This document shows positions 12,801 through 26,800 of a stretch of 64,000 bases of DNA, piece by piece. The position numbers were made by a program, and so were the translations under genes. The stretch is from Hydractinia symbiolongicarpus (Eukaryota > Cnidaria > Hydrozoa > Anthoathecata > Hydractiniidae). Where the stretch lies: positions 22,941,001 to 23,005,000 of the forward strand of contig NC_079885.1 in the NCBI RefSeq assembly GCF_029227915.1. Direction: 5' to 3'. Under the pieces are notes generated by a model. That model was not told the origin of the DNA. It did not search any database and was given only the letters and a program-made list of their open reading frames with translations. Each line of letters opens with the position of its first letter. The first letter of the stretch is position 1.

Positions 12801-15057
12801 AGCACTAGTGCTAGCATGACAGATACTGCTCTAGCAGCTGGCTTGTTCGGATTCTTTCCTGCAATATCTTTCTGAAATAACAATCCAGCAAGATACACGA
12901 TGCTTTCTATCCATGGATATGAATCTACTTTGCGAAACAAACACCTTGATTCAAAAACAACAAGAACAAAGCTTGATAGAAAAGTTGTTAAAATAACCGT
13001 CAACCACAACATCGCTGTCAATGGTTCAAATGCTTCAAAATTCACAAAAGATTTTTCTTTGTGTGCCGCTTTTACCACGACGGTGATACCTCCTGCCATA
13101 TACGGAGTTGTGAAGTCAACGTATCTTGCTCTCTTACTATTGATTGATATACAGGCAATGGCAATGTCCGCTTTATCAGCGATGAGATCACCAATCAATC
13201 CTACCCAACTACCATTCACAACCTGGCCAAATGCTTTATCTTCTACAATATAAATATCGGCCGTCAGTTTTAAGTTAGCCGCTATAAGATTAAATAAATC
13301 CATAGAAAAACCAATACAGCAATAAGGCACGCGCTTCTTTGTTTCGTTGTACACTTGATATCGCCAGCAAACATTACCAATGGTACAAGTCATGTCCTTA
13401 AGGTTTATAATATTACGGGAATCGTCATGTATCATAACAAAAGGCGCGTGTATTATTGTAACAGCTCTTATATTACGAACCGTTTTACGATACTGGCAAT
13501 GTAAGGTTTGTAATACAGTTTTCGCATTTGAATTAAATTTAATCTTCAAGCTGTTAAAACCGCCAACTAAATCTAGATGATGACCATGGACTTTTGCATA
13601 AATTTTAGGACCCGTTTCTTCGGTAATGGCGTTTTGTATACCAACACTCGGGCTTTGTTTCATTTGGCTAAATACAGAAGATGATGATTGAACTCTGTAG
13701 ATAAGAATGAGAAGGTAAGAACTCTTATAAACGTTCGCAAATTCACAAAATACCTTTCTAGATTGTATTTACATCTTGTTTCAGTTCCATTACCCTTTAC
13801 TGTTCTTTCATCATCTGTAACAATAAATAAATTGTTTGGAAGTGCTGTTCCCGGAAGAGTTACGTCGAGATAAGGAATAACCCATATGTGTTTGAATCCA
13901 CCCATTCCAACTTGAACAGCCGTTTCCAAAATCATCACGGTACACTCGAGTGAGCACAAAACCAAAAATACACAAGTGTCGACTGTCCTCATATACAATA
14001 ACTGTTTGCGAAGGAACGTCTTGTTAAAACTCTCGGGTAGGTAAATGTATTCATGGCGGCTGTTGCAAGTGTTCTCAGTGTTAAATCTATTTCTGTTACT
14101 TTCGTAGGTGATAAAAACATCTCCGTGAAAATACTGCAATATCTTGCATAAAGGTTCCAATGTTTGCACAACGCTGGTTTTCTCCTGTTGGAGAAAAAAT
14201 GTTTGTAACTTACAATAAAAAAGCGCTACAAGATGCACGCTATCACAGAAAGTACAATGTTACGCAATTATAGAACAATGTTATTTTTTCCTTTAGTTCA
14301 CTTGTGGCTCGATTTCCTACCAGAATCAGATAATCAAATGTACTGGTAAAGCTTGTCATTTAAGGCAGCTAAGCTCAAAAGACGCTCTCAACTTTTTGTA
14401 CAGGGCACAAGTAGTAACAGCGAAAAGCTTTTGAATAAAAATATTTACATGACGCGTAGCTGGGAATAATTCAAGGCTCGGCGCAATCTGATTCAATTCA
14501 AGCAAATGTAATTTCCCCTCTTTTTTGTTTCAATATTTCGCAAAAAATGGAGAACACCGAAATGCTGAAAAAGTTTACAAAAGCGGTATAGGCCATTTTA
14601 TTGTTAATACTTAGGAAAAACCCAGCTGTCGCTGTGATTCATATAGATGTGACAGCCAGGTAATGGTTTATCTCATTAATACAATTTAAACCCCCTTGAT
14701 AGAACAAACTACAACAAAACCATTCCTAGAATTGACACTTATCGTTTGCCCTACCTCTTCTTGTCTTTCACTGCGTTTCGCTTTAACTTCCAACCATGCT
14801 GAAAATAAATTCTTTATTTTAGCCATCAATCTTTCGTTGACAACTGTATTTTTCTGTTTTGTTGAACACAGGCAACGATGTGCTTCATATAGAGATCCAC
14901 TTTGTATTCTACATGCTGTTTCGTTGCCATCGAAGTAGTAGAACGTTTTAAGATAAAGGTCGTTATTCATTAAGGCTTGGGGATAGGCACATGTAATAAT
15001 TATGAACGGCATACCAAGGAAGGAATGAAAACAAAATATAATTATTGATTGCTGCAT
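9820..15057 (-). CDS. NMDA-class ionotropic glutamate receptor subunit, copy B (5 exons)
   Basis: Tandem paralogue of the receptor ending at 2021, with the same strand, exon number and splice phases. Exons in transcript order: 15057-14755, 14184-13754, 13667-12707, 12597-12434, 10195-9820; 2235 bases, 744 residues. The third (961) and fourth (164) exons have exactly the lengths of their counterparts in copy A. Signal peptide at the N-terminus, then a short amino-terminal domain (HIWVIPYLD), S1 with PYCCIG and SISINSKRAR, M1, an M2 loop with LLFQKDIAG, M3 with SYTAVLTAI, S2 with FGTLANS and an aspartate in ALISDHQ, then M4 and a tail of a few residues. The last intron is 2238 bases here against 375 in copy A, expanded by a Helitron and another repeat. 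The two products may co-assemble, as NMDA-class channels are heteromeric; this is inference. Confidence 0.92.
10340..10830. repeat. Dispersed repeat R2, copy 1 (in receptor B intron 4)
   Basis: Positions about 10545-10770 match 58625-58850 in the same orientation over roughly 220 bases, sharing for example CTTGATGAAA, TTCTAAGGATAATCC and GGGTAGTTTCGAGTAAT. Upstream, two copies of a TTTTCCGCTGAAA-type motif (about 10370-10430) may belong to the same element. No coding capacity seen; ends not defined. Confidence 0.6.
11506..12421 (-). mobile_element. Non-autonomous Helitron, copy H3, next to a splice donor
   Basis: On the minus strand it starts TCTTATAATAATACAG at 12421, continues with GTGTCTGTCCGTAACAGG, and ends in a CCGTGGATTTTTCCAAG half-hairpin plus ACGACTAG at 11506, with T following. 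It contains at least two diverged copies of the family's internal module (about 11750-11880 and 11930-12060). It lies 12 bases inside intron 4 of receptor copy B (donor GTACGT at 12433). Confidence 0.75.
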
Positions 15058-17239
15058 TTTTCCCGTTACTTTTGAGGCCAGGGATCGACAACTATAACGA
15101 AATCAAAGCAAACATCACGTATTATTGGTAAAGACAGAAGACTACAAAATAAGTTGTTGATTTTTAACTTTAGCGAGCAATGGTGAGGAAAGTGGAAGAA
15201 TTTATGTCCGCCAAAGACTGAAACAAGATCCATAATCAACTTATAAAGTCACATTAGAAAGAATATAACTGAACACCACAGAAAATACTACTCTAAGGTC
15301 CCAAACACCACCTCCACCCGCTTATAAAACCCTCACTGCTATTCAGGACCCTTAGGAACGTGTATTTATTATCCATAATCTATCTCATATTTGATCTCAC
15401 GCACTTACCTTGCTTGATGTTGGCTGGTGTACGCGTTGCAGTATTCGTGTTCATTATCAATAAAATTATGCAGATGAAATTATAATTACCATCACAAAAA
15501 CAAATTTAAACTTTGACATTACAGACAATGAGACATTGACACATATAAATTCACATGTGCATCTGCCAATTCTCCAATTGTTGTATTGTAGGAATGACTA
15601 ATGCACTGTATTCTTTTAAATATAGCTCATTCTTTGTTTTCTGCTCAAACATTCATGCAGGTTAACCGACTTTTACGGCTAGATTAGATTTTCGTTTACA
15701 GTAATCTTTTGATAAATCAATTCTTATATGGTAAAGAAATGAAATTTAAAAGCATCAATAGATCACTTATGAGTTACAATAGCTTTTTTACTTCGTTACG
15801 TGAATACATGTCGCGACAATATAAAGGATATTCTTAATTTTAAATTTGTTTCCATATCAGCTGCGAAATACAGGATAGAAACATTATGCAGATGTTTTGA
15901 AACAATAGTAATTTTTAATTAAAAGTTGGATTTCAGAATTATGTTCAAAAATTTGGTAACATTTTCAAAGATGGTAACAAAAGAAGAATACTTTTTGTCA
16001 GACCTATCAATAAACGCAACGCCGATAAGACACAAAAAGCCCTGGGGACGAGATTGCAAGCTTTTCACCATAATCTACATGCATTTAGCCTAGGTCCACG
16101 CCAGGTCATTCATCTGGTTTACATTGTAATAATCGACCTTTCGTCTGTGAGCCAAAAGCGAATAACGGCTGCGAATATCTGTGGATTTAATCATATACAA
16201 AGCAAGTTTGCTTAGCTCGTTTAAAATCAACCATAAACTGCTCAGTGAATGGCGGATACATGCTATTATCTTATATTACTAAATATTAATAATTAGGCTG
16301 TATGACAACAAATAATGCAAATATACAAACTATGCGTGCACTGCTTCGTTGTGAACTAGAGATTTGCTAATAACGAATCTCGCTTTTACGTTATTCCGCG
16401 TTTTCGCATGTGTATTTTGCAGAACAAAAACGGATCCAACACGAATATGAAAAAAGCTAGTTTCTTTACAAATCTAAGAAGTAAACATATTCTATGACAT
16501 TAGTGATGCACCACTATTTTTTTGCAGATTCAACAGTCAGGCTATATATAGCTTTCTTATTGCTACGATGTTATAGGTTGTTTTCATTAATTCAGGGACA
16601 TATTTCATACGTGATGTTTACGACTGATTTCGACTGATTTCCATCCAAAATTCATGCTAGTTGTACCACAGTAACTTGTTACAGTTGTAATTGTCACAAG
16701 ATGAATGGAAAGTGTGGAAAATCTTTCTCTGACTCGATATCTCGCAAATCACCTGTCCCATTTAATTAATACGAAACCCTGTTCTTTGATTTATAAAAAT
16801 GTATAGATCTTACAATAGCATCACCAGGGGGCGTAGTTAACGGGGAGGAAGGGAGGGGGATATGGGTAAGGTGCGTCTGAGCTTCTTTTCCCAGCCCCAA
16901 AAATCTCAAATACGAGAAAGGTCCGAACGTTTGCTTGGTAGGCCTTGTGTGGCGTTCTTAGTCAGTTAATAGGAAAAAATGTACATAATTTATCGGCACT
17001 TCCCCTTCAGGCGGATTTCACGTTATTACGCCTCCAAATTCTGTAATATAGATTCATACAGATTTTTTTATTTTACATTATTTTAATACAGACTGAAAAC
17101 GTGATGCAACAGTACCAAAAAATTGTCCACTTTTTTGTTAGCAAGAAAAAATGGGCAAAACTAACTGAAGGGAATTAATTTTCGCAGATTTCGTGAGTTT
17201 TTGTCTACCCAACGAAAAGTATTGACACTTATTTCTTTC
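15058..17239. other. Intergenic between receptor B and RPRD1
   Basis: No supported gene. About 15058-15470 probably holds the promoter of receptor copy B. A short motif, AGCCCTGGGGACGAG, at about 16038 recurs near 48163. Otherwise featureless AT-rich sequence. Confidence 0.35.
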
Positions 17240-17355
17240 ATTTCCCTAGAATTATAACATGTATTTTTTTATTTCCCTAGAATTATAACATGTTTTTTTT
17301 ATTCCCCTAGAATTATAACATGTTTTTTTTATTTCCCTAGAATTATAACATGTAT
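17240..17355. repeat. Tandem repeat, ~30-31 bp unit, 4 copies
   Basis: Four units each begin ATTTCCCTAGAATTATAAC (one with ATTCCCC) at about 17240, 17271, 17301 and 17331, followed by CATG and a poly(T) run of variable length. The last unit is truncated at its T-tract. It lies downstream of the RPRD1 stop codon. Confidence 0.9.
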
Positions 17356-17846
17356 TCAACTTTAGCAGTCTCCCACATAAAATCCGTGAAAATGTGTAAA
17401 TTAAGAAACAAAATGTCATCAATTAAAATTTATTTTTTGTGAGATATCACGATTTGACAACATCGTGTAAGTTATGGTTCTCGCGAAATCAAAATTTTAC
17501 TATTAAAAGATTTCACGCAAAAATTAATTCCCTGAAGGTAGATAAACTTTATCGTCTGTCGATAAAAACTTCAATGATGAATGATGACACATTTAATGAT
17601 GACACCTGTAGCTGTCCCAAAGTAGCCAAAGCAATTCATAACATAATATTTATATTATCTAGTAAAAAATTTATCTCTAACATTTTTCTCTGCTCTTTCC
17701 ATCAATCTTAGCTTCCTATTCTTCTATTTTTAGCTCTTCAAATTATTTATATCTAGTTCTTCGGATATTTACAATACGGTCTGAAAAAAAAAATGCTTAA
17801 AATGACAAGGGCATTCTTATTTATACGCTTTAAATTTTTCCAAAGG

Positions 17847-20800
17847 TCACTTAACACCTTTGGAGGATGTTGCGAATAAATCTCCGGCAGACGGGAGCGG
17901 CACAGGATTCGGTAGTTTTGACAAATCGGGTAAATTGTCCAAGTGCGATTGTAGTTCTTTTTCCACTGCTGTCACTTTCTGAAGCTTCGCCACGTATTCC
18001 TACATGAACATTTAACAATTAACAAAGACAGAATGATTTTCGCGGCTTTTAATTTTCGCGAAAATTAAAAATTTTAAAAGTGTTAATTTTTTTACTGTAC
18101 ACATAACCAAAAACCTAAAAAATAAATTATTTGAATAGAGAAAAATTACAAAATGGTTGTATCCTAGTAGCTAAAAAACTCAAAACAAGAGCTTCCATGA
18201 AATGGAGAAAGCCGCCGTTAGAAAAGCCTTAACGATCTCACCACTTATCTCTTTAGTTATCGCTATTAAATAATACAAAAATTATATATCATGAATTGTG
18301 ACACGGAAACCCTTCCTTAAACATACTTTGTCAAACATAATATCGAATTACGTGATTTACCAAATGTTTGTAAGTCTCGACTTTCCTTCGAACACATCGG
18401 TATGGCAGGTAAACAATACATTAACTTTGACAGTACTTCTAGCAAGCATGCACATAGAACTACACCCATGGCCCGGTATGTAGATCAAAGATTTATAGCA
18501 CGCGTTTGAAGAAACTCAACATTAGCATGAAACCATATTGTGCTTTTCAGTAGTGGTCAAAAATCAAAAAAATAAAAACAAGCCAAACAAAACATAGATG
18601 TAAATTTAAGGTCTTGCGGAAGATACAAAGAATATTAACCCGCAAAGTGCTTCCGGTACTGCGAAATCGAAACCTCAATTCAAACATATTAGAAAGAAAG
18701 AGCACATTTTTTAAAAACGGTCCTTATTGTATTATTTAAAACCATCGTTCAGTGGGATAAGAACACAAAAACAGGAGAAGTATTACAGCGCCTCTAAACC
18801 CTACGCTAGATTTGTTAACAAACTCCTCGAATCGACATCTCAGCTCTCGACGACAAAAATCTTGTATTGTGGCACTTCTTCATTCGTCATAAGCAATTTT
18901 TTTTTAAAAAAAAATGGAAATGTTAAATAACTGATTCGCTATAACTTTTACGTAAAAATTTTCAAATCAAGCCCACTAAGTCTTTAAAAAAAAGTGACGT
19001 TGAAATTAGACCCAAAGAAATTGATGTACATACCTCAATTCGTTCCTGCGTTATGGCTAGTTGGTATTTCTGACAGGCCGTGTAATCCAATAACATCTTC
19101 TGTGCCGTCTGCCGGTCTTTTTGTTCAGTTTCTAACCTTGCATTATATTCTGCCAACAACGAGCATGCATTGTCTATTTCTTCCTTTAACTTTTTTGCTT
19201 CTACCAAATCTGTAAAAAAAAACTCTAGTTATAATGTACAAATTCAACATACGAACTGGCGAATGGAACCAATACAGAATTGCGCTACGCGCGATCATTA
19301 TGTCATCAATCATTTTTTTATATAGTCAGAATCGGAGTGTATACATGGAAAGCTGAGACCGAAGGAAATACAACTTCACTGACGGGCATTTCCGACGCTC
19401 TACTCCGAAATCTACTTAGCATAGTCCGAGATCGACTAAGCATGCTCGAAATCTTCTTAACATGCTCTGAGATCTACTTAACATCAGACGTGGATTATTA
19501 GTCGTAGATATCATTGCCTCTGAGTTACATGGAATTCAATTAACGGAATTTAAAAATAAAATTCTTATCACCACACAATTGGGGACATTTCTTTAACCTT
19601 CACACAAAAAATGCGTGTTCGAGTGTGTCATACGACAAGCTATGCACATCGCCTTATAAAGTGTTTAAACGTAGGCCTCGGCATTCAGAAAACGTAGCAT
19701 AAGCTAAGAAGAGCCAAAGCTTAATGGAACTAAGTGTAAAGATTTTAGAAATAACCGACACGTTGGTTATTTCTAAAATTCACTCGATTAATTTTTCTTT
19801 CTTTTATTTATTAAGGACGTCTTTAAATGTCTTTAAAATGGTCCTATAGCTGAAATGCTAAAATCCGATTTACTGCATTGCGTGCTTTTATTTTTTGACT
19901 GAATGTGACATTACATGTATAAAATACAATAAAAAAATAAAAAATAATTCTTTATATTCTGATCATGGTTTTTCGGTCCATCGGGACCAAAAAAGCGCTA
20001 TATACGCTGCGGTCAATAACTCAAGAAATAGTGAAGATACCTTCTTCAATCTTTCACTTATTATTCATGTTATTAAAGTACAGGTACTGGTTAAATTCAA
20101 AACAAAATGTCAAATGGATACTTGTTTATGCGCATTTGAGTTTTCGGGTAAAAAAATTGCCCAAATTTTAAATAAATTTGGTCCATAACTCACAAATGAA
20201 AAATCATCACATACCCAAAATCAATCAGTACCTGTCTTTTATATGGATAAATATTCTCTGAAAATGTCAGATAAATCGGTGAAAGTGACAAAAAGTTATT
20301 GACCGCAGCGTTTGAAAAAAACCATATATTAGAAAAATCGACTTAAAATTTCGAAAACATATTTTTCCGGTTTCAATTCATTTCTTTAAGCCAAATTTAC
20401 AGTAACTATAAAGCTGTTATGTCAAAAATCTTTATTTATGATGACTAAATATTAATATCAATGAAAACTCTATTCAAATGCTACATTTTATCTTTTTGTC
20501 ACCCATTTCTATGGTACTACGTCAAACATAAACATCCTCAGGACAACGCTTCCAAATGACACCATTTATTGACTCATTGTTGTTTCGAGTCTGACCGTGC
20601 AAATATTTGCTCGGTAGCTTGTTGTCACTAAGATCAAAAAATACTGGTTTAATGGCTTCACGAATTGCTACTGGTAAGCCAGGTGTTTCCTTATATGTAC
20701 TTGTGCCAATCAATCGGTCAGCTTAAAAGTGATACCGGCTATTACCAGAGTACGTGGACACATTTCATGTTTGAAGTACAAATCAGATGCACGAAAACAA

Positions 20801-23800
20801 TGGTACAATGTTGCACCAATTTCCTTCTTCGGTTGATACGCAGAAGTACCAGTGCACTGACGAACAGCTATACCAAAATAATTTTGCTAATTTATTACTT
20901 TTTCTGTGAGTCTTTCTTTTCCACCTAGCTAGCTAGCTAGCTAGCTAAGGGTTTTCCAACTGTAGCAGAGCTTTGTTTGTTGCCTTTAGTTTTCGCAAGC
21001 GTCCATCGACTCCTTTATGAATGTGACCAACACATTCCAACATAATGAACATGATAAAAAGCTTCCCACTGTATTTATACAGCAAGGAGATACTGTTTTA
21101 ATAAGTATACTAGGAACAATGCAAGTCAAATCTCTCCACAACAACACACTCTTCAAACACGCGTTTATTTCATTTTTAGCTATACCTTGAAACAACTGCT
21201 GACAACCCAAGGCCCATAGATTAAAATGAAATCCCGGGTTTGGTGCAAAAACTAAGTTTTAGGCCAAATAACAAGAGGAAAAGACGTTGCTAAGGCCGTA
21301 TCCAAGGAGAATTTTTGATTTTTGAAAACTACTACTGATTTTTGATAACGAAATAGAGCAATTTCCGGGGTTTTTCATAAAAATAAACCATGCCACTGTT
21401 TTCTACGCATACCAAAATGTATAAAAACGATAAAATTTAAAAAAATGATTTTTTTGTGATTTTCAGGTATAGGACCACCTTAAGTTGAGAAAAATTCTGG
21501 CCTTTTAATTTATTTTCACAAAAAAAAAACACTAAAAACGTTATAGAATCTGCATAATAGATATGTTGCCTTGCCTTGAGTTGGGTCTTTAGTTACCACA
21601 ATAAAAGCTAGCTACAATAAAAGACAGCTACAATGAAATATAGCTACGAAAGCATCCCACCTTGTACTTTATCGATATGTGTTGGGTCGGTGACTGCTGT
21701 TGGAAGATTTGCAATTCGTTCTCTCACCACAGCGTCTTGTGTGGCAGAATTTTCTAGATCTTGAAGTCTTTTAACCAACTCGTCGGGCTACAACAAATTC
21801 AAAACAACACATCACAACCCGATAGAAGTATTTTTCCCCAATGGATAAGTTATAAGCAATGTGCAAAAAGTTCTGGATATAATGAAGCATTTATTTATTT
21901 TAAAATAAATATCACAATACAACCTCTCTTTTTTTATTTCTAGCAGCAAAGAAATGCTTACAGAAAGAACTATGTTTGCAATTTTTTTGTGGTTGTTTCT
22001 CGCAAAATCACAATTATGTGAAACCTGAAAAAGATTTCATTGCCAATTTTCCCTTATTCAAAAATAATTTATGTTAAAACTATGCTATTTATGATGGTCC
22101 TGTCACTTCAATGGCCCTACTTCACCTTTTTATTGGAAGGTGTGAAATAATTTAACTTGGTTTTATCGGCCACAAATAAATACGAAAGGCGGCTGCAGTC
22201 ATGTCGGAAGGAAAGTTCAAAACACAGTGAATTGAAGAAACGAAGGGGAGTACGGATGTAAGCTCACGAAATAAACTTGATTACAAATTTTGAATTTGGT
22301 TTTTGTCATATGTTTATGTCATCAAAGTCTGCTAAAACATGACACAAGGCACTATTCGAGCAACACAGTTTATAAATAATAAAAATCTGTATCTGCTTAC
22401 GTCCGGTGGCTTATCTGGTCGTTTATAGTCAGTAACGGAAAACTCAATTTCTTGCTCGACTTGTTTGCTCTCCTTAACCGGACTTGTATCAAGTGGTGGC
22501 GTTGTACTTGCTTCTTCCCCAAAGCCTGCTTGATCTAAAAATTAAAACCAGAAGATAAGAGCGGTATAATTTTTAATTTATAGAGCAGTATACAATGTAA
22601 TGAAAATTTTAGGTTGTAGGAACTATCATCCTAAATCATACTTTTGCCTAGAAATTTCCAAATTTCTAAAAGATAGCAAAACTCGAAAAATGTCTTTCAA
22701 AACAAGTCATTCCTTGTTGTCCATTTATAAATCGTAAAACCGCCTGCTAGCTATATATTCATCTTGTGGGACTAATCAACTTTGAATTGTTTTTGTCGCA
22801 GAAACATTATTACTAATTGCCCTTTTTCAATATGAAGTAATATTCAGAGCGCTATGTCTGTTTACTTTAATGGTCCTGCTTAACTTTCATCGGCAACACA
22901 TAACAAAAACAGATATCAACGCGCTATCATTACAGTGGCATGGGAAGCACAGGATAATTGGTGAAAGAGGCGACATAATATAAAAGCCAGTATATGCCGT
23001 TTCAGAATTTGAAGCTTATAATTTTCTAATCTGTACATATAAAAGCTTGTCTTTAAACTGTATTAATTTGCATAAACTACTCAAACTACAAAAGAAAGAG
23101 CATATCAAAAGAAAGAGCATATCAAAAATCAATGGAGGTTATAAATATTGAATTAGTTAGCAGAATTTCTATCTTGAAAAAAGTCAAAAATTTAATAAAA
23201 ACTCTACCAGTTATTTTTTTAGGCAGAGGTCAAAGACACCAATCAAAAGGTTAGCTCTTGACCTCGATATTAAAACTTAAGTTTGCGAAAATCAAGAAAA
23301 TCAGCAAGTGCAAATAGTTTAGACAGTAACCGAGGAAAAGAAGTGGACTTCTGCCCAACATCGGAAGATGCTCAAAGTAACAACTTTTTTCTGCACTTTT
23401 TTAACGTTTGTCGGTGGGGTATGATACAAATTTATAACTTATTCAATCCTTTCAAACAAAATAAATTTCCAGGTTAGCGATGTCATAAAAATATATAAAC
23501 TGAAAACATATAAATATCACAATGAAGGGCTTACAATAAGAAGTGCATTCAAAAAATAAGGAACATACCCAAGCATTTAGTCAATCTGTCACACATTGGA
23601 ACTGGGTAAACGTTTCTTTCTTTCCAAATGCCGATAATTCTTCTTAAGGCTTCTGTGATTTTTGCATCGCGTAATCTATACGTAAATAAAATTTGAATAA
23701 AAAGTTTTGCAAAATCTGAAAAAAGTTACATTACTACAAGAACTAATTTTTACAAGGAAAGTTTTGAAAACAAAATTTGATTTTCGTAAGAACTAATTTC

Positions 23801-26800
23801 GCGAAGTAGCTAAGCCCTAATATTTCGCGAAATTTTGGTTAAAGAATCTGAAGAGATTTTGCTTTAAATTTATACCATTTTTCCAGAGCAAAATATTTTT
23901 TCTCAAAATGTACAAAATGAAAAGGAAATCTGTAGTGCTGACTGGCTATAGCAACCATAATGGTAGCTATAAATGTAAACAAATAACATTGCTGGAGAAT
24001 CTAACATAGCTACATTACATACAGACTACTACAAAATCAAATCCATTAGCACAATACTCTGTTTCAACTTAGGTATAAGATTAAAATACTTCGGGAAATC
24101 GAAAAGCACAATAGTCATGCGCGAACTGCTGCAGTGAAAACAAACTGCAGTGAATTGCAGGGGAAAAAAGGGCGAGTTTAGATAGGTTAAGACATTGTTG
24201 TGAGCATTTTCTGCAATACTACAGTTCTTATATGATTTAATCAGTAGTTGTTACTTATAGCTTCTTGTAATACACAAGATTTGCTTGGAGTAGCTAAAGA
24301 ACGATATCGAATTAAGCTGAATATTTGTGGATTAACAGAGTGCCCTTATCAACTTCCTACTAATGCTTGGGTTAATGATCTAATGGAATGGCTAGATGTC
24401 GAGTCTAGCCTAAATTTTTGGATGTTTGATAAATATTTCCGCGCAGTCAATTATGCTGGTTAATCTTAGGAAATATTAATAAAACATATTTGCTGATGTT
24501 TTTATATTAGCATCATGGTCAGGCTATTTAATTCAAACAGACATGTTGATGTGCTAAGATTATTCCATTCTCAGAAGATGTCATTTGAGGATGTTTCATT
24601 GCTGTAACATTGATTTGCTAAACTTATCTATGGTCCCTGAAGACAGTGTATATCTATTTGTGGTTAGTGGAAAATTTCAGATATAACATTAAAACGTTTG
24701 ATTGTTATTACTATTATAAAATTTTTAGCTTGCTCTTTTACAGAACTGTAGCTTGGCATTTTTGACTTCATTTGTTGTAATTTGGCTTCTTTAATTTGTT
24801 TTTGTGATGAAGTAAAATTATTTTGAGCCTTTAAAAACTTTATTTGAAGCTGTAATTGTTCAGTGACCAATTTCAGCTTACTAATGTCAAAACAGTTTTT
24901 GTCCATTTGGATTCCTTACTACTAGTGCTATGAATATAAATTTCTGTATCAGCAATATTAAAATCAACATCTGTTGAAAATGAATTTTACGGGGAAAGCA
25001 TGGTAGCTAGAATTAAGCATAGCAGCCGAAAGTAGTCTAACAATATTAGTGTTAACATTTTGCTCACGAAACAAAATAGTTTATATTACATTAACATCTC
25101 TTCTATCGAGTCTCCACCAACAATAATGATATCAATAATCGCAATTAAAGTTAGTAAAGACTACTTTTGACAATAATACTTCTATATACACTTATTGCCC
25201 GTTTCTGATGTGCTTGTAAATAGCACGCCGAAATTCTTTGCCAAAATGTTTGAAAACATAAAAACTTAGTCACTGCTGACCATTGACTGGAAAAAAATGA
25301 CAAGTTGGGGATTAGAGACGCAAATTATTAAAATCTTATTTATAACAAAGTTTACATACTCAGAACAATGCACTAATGCATTTGGCATGACATTTCCAAA
25401 TTCCTTTGCATATTCTCCACCTTTTCGACGACTGTTCTGTAAAATGTCATTAGATAAATACATCAGTGCCAGCTTCTTTTTGGGTTTAACTGTAAATAGA
25501 AAAAGATGGTTATCTGAAGGGTAGAAATTTACAATATATGTACTAATTTAGCCCTTAACCAGGGCAGCCACTCTGAATTCAATTATAATTTCCTTATAAG
25601 TTTTTAAGTATATTATTTCAGTTTGGATCATAATGAATGGAATTACGGCACATCTTTTAAGTACATCTTTTGTTTATCATTTAAATGGGTGCTTACTTAA
25701 AATTTTTTGCATAAAGTTAAAAAATTCAATGTAAAAATTAATTTGAAAGTTTAGTAAACACACAGGCTGCTATGGTTTCAATCAGTACTATATTTGCTAA
25801 TGCATAAACGGAAAAATATTCAGCATCTAGTATCATCCTCATTGTCACATTATCAAGTGCAATGTCAGACTACTAAGAGATAAACAAGGCATCATTTTGA
25901 GAATACTTGGGCAATTGATTTTGATTTTTGATGAGAAGAATGATGTGAGGAAACTCCATTGCTCACATTTCTTCCTCCTAATACCTAATGTTTTTCAAAA
26001 TAAGTATTGCAGTTTCATATATTTTTATATTTTTGATTTTGAAAAAGTTTCCCAATTTCTGACAACCATAGCAGGTTCACCACTCAATTTCACAAAGTAA
26101 AATTCTAGGAAATTTCGCAGGAGATGTTAAACCTTTTTTTTTAACAGGAATTTTAATGAAAACTGTGAATAGCTTCAATAAAACGATGATTTAGAAAGAT
26201 AAGTTCTAAAAAAATATTTTCCAAAAACTCTCTTTTTTTACAATGTTCCATGAGTTCTTTCAAGGAATAAATTGCATTTCAAGGAGTTTTAAAGAGTTTG
26301 TCATCCAATAATCATTTTCAATGCCATTATTTACAGTGTCAGTTTCCTAACCATTCTATTCTGAAAAATATTACTCCTTTGGAAAAAGCAGCCACGTTTT
26401 GGGAAGTAAACAATATTGTGATTGGAGTTTACACCAACAAATACAGCCTACAAATTTTATTTGCAGTAGAACCAAAGTATTGTATTTCGGTAATAATGGC
26501 TAGTGCTTATTTGCGAAATGTTATCATGGTTAATTTTATAATTGTACGACGTGTTGGTAAACTTATGAAATATGGTAGTTAGTTGCAGTAAATAAAAAAC
26601 AAAGCAGACACATCAAAAAGCTGCCAGATGCTTATATTTGTGAATTGTACATTTTCCACTACTTTCTTCACAATAATTCAATGTTTACCTGTATGCGCAA
26701 TTTAGACTGTGGAACTGCGCATAATGCAGTTAATGCAACATTTTCTGAAAATCAAATGCCAAAATTTCCGGAAAGTTCAATTCGCAAAAATATAAATCTT

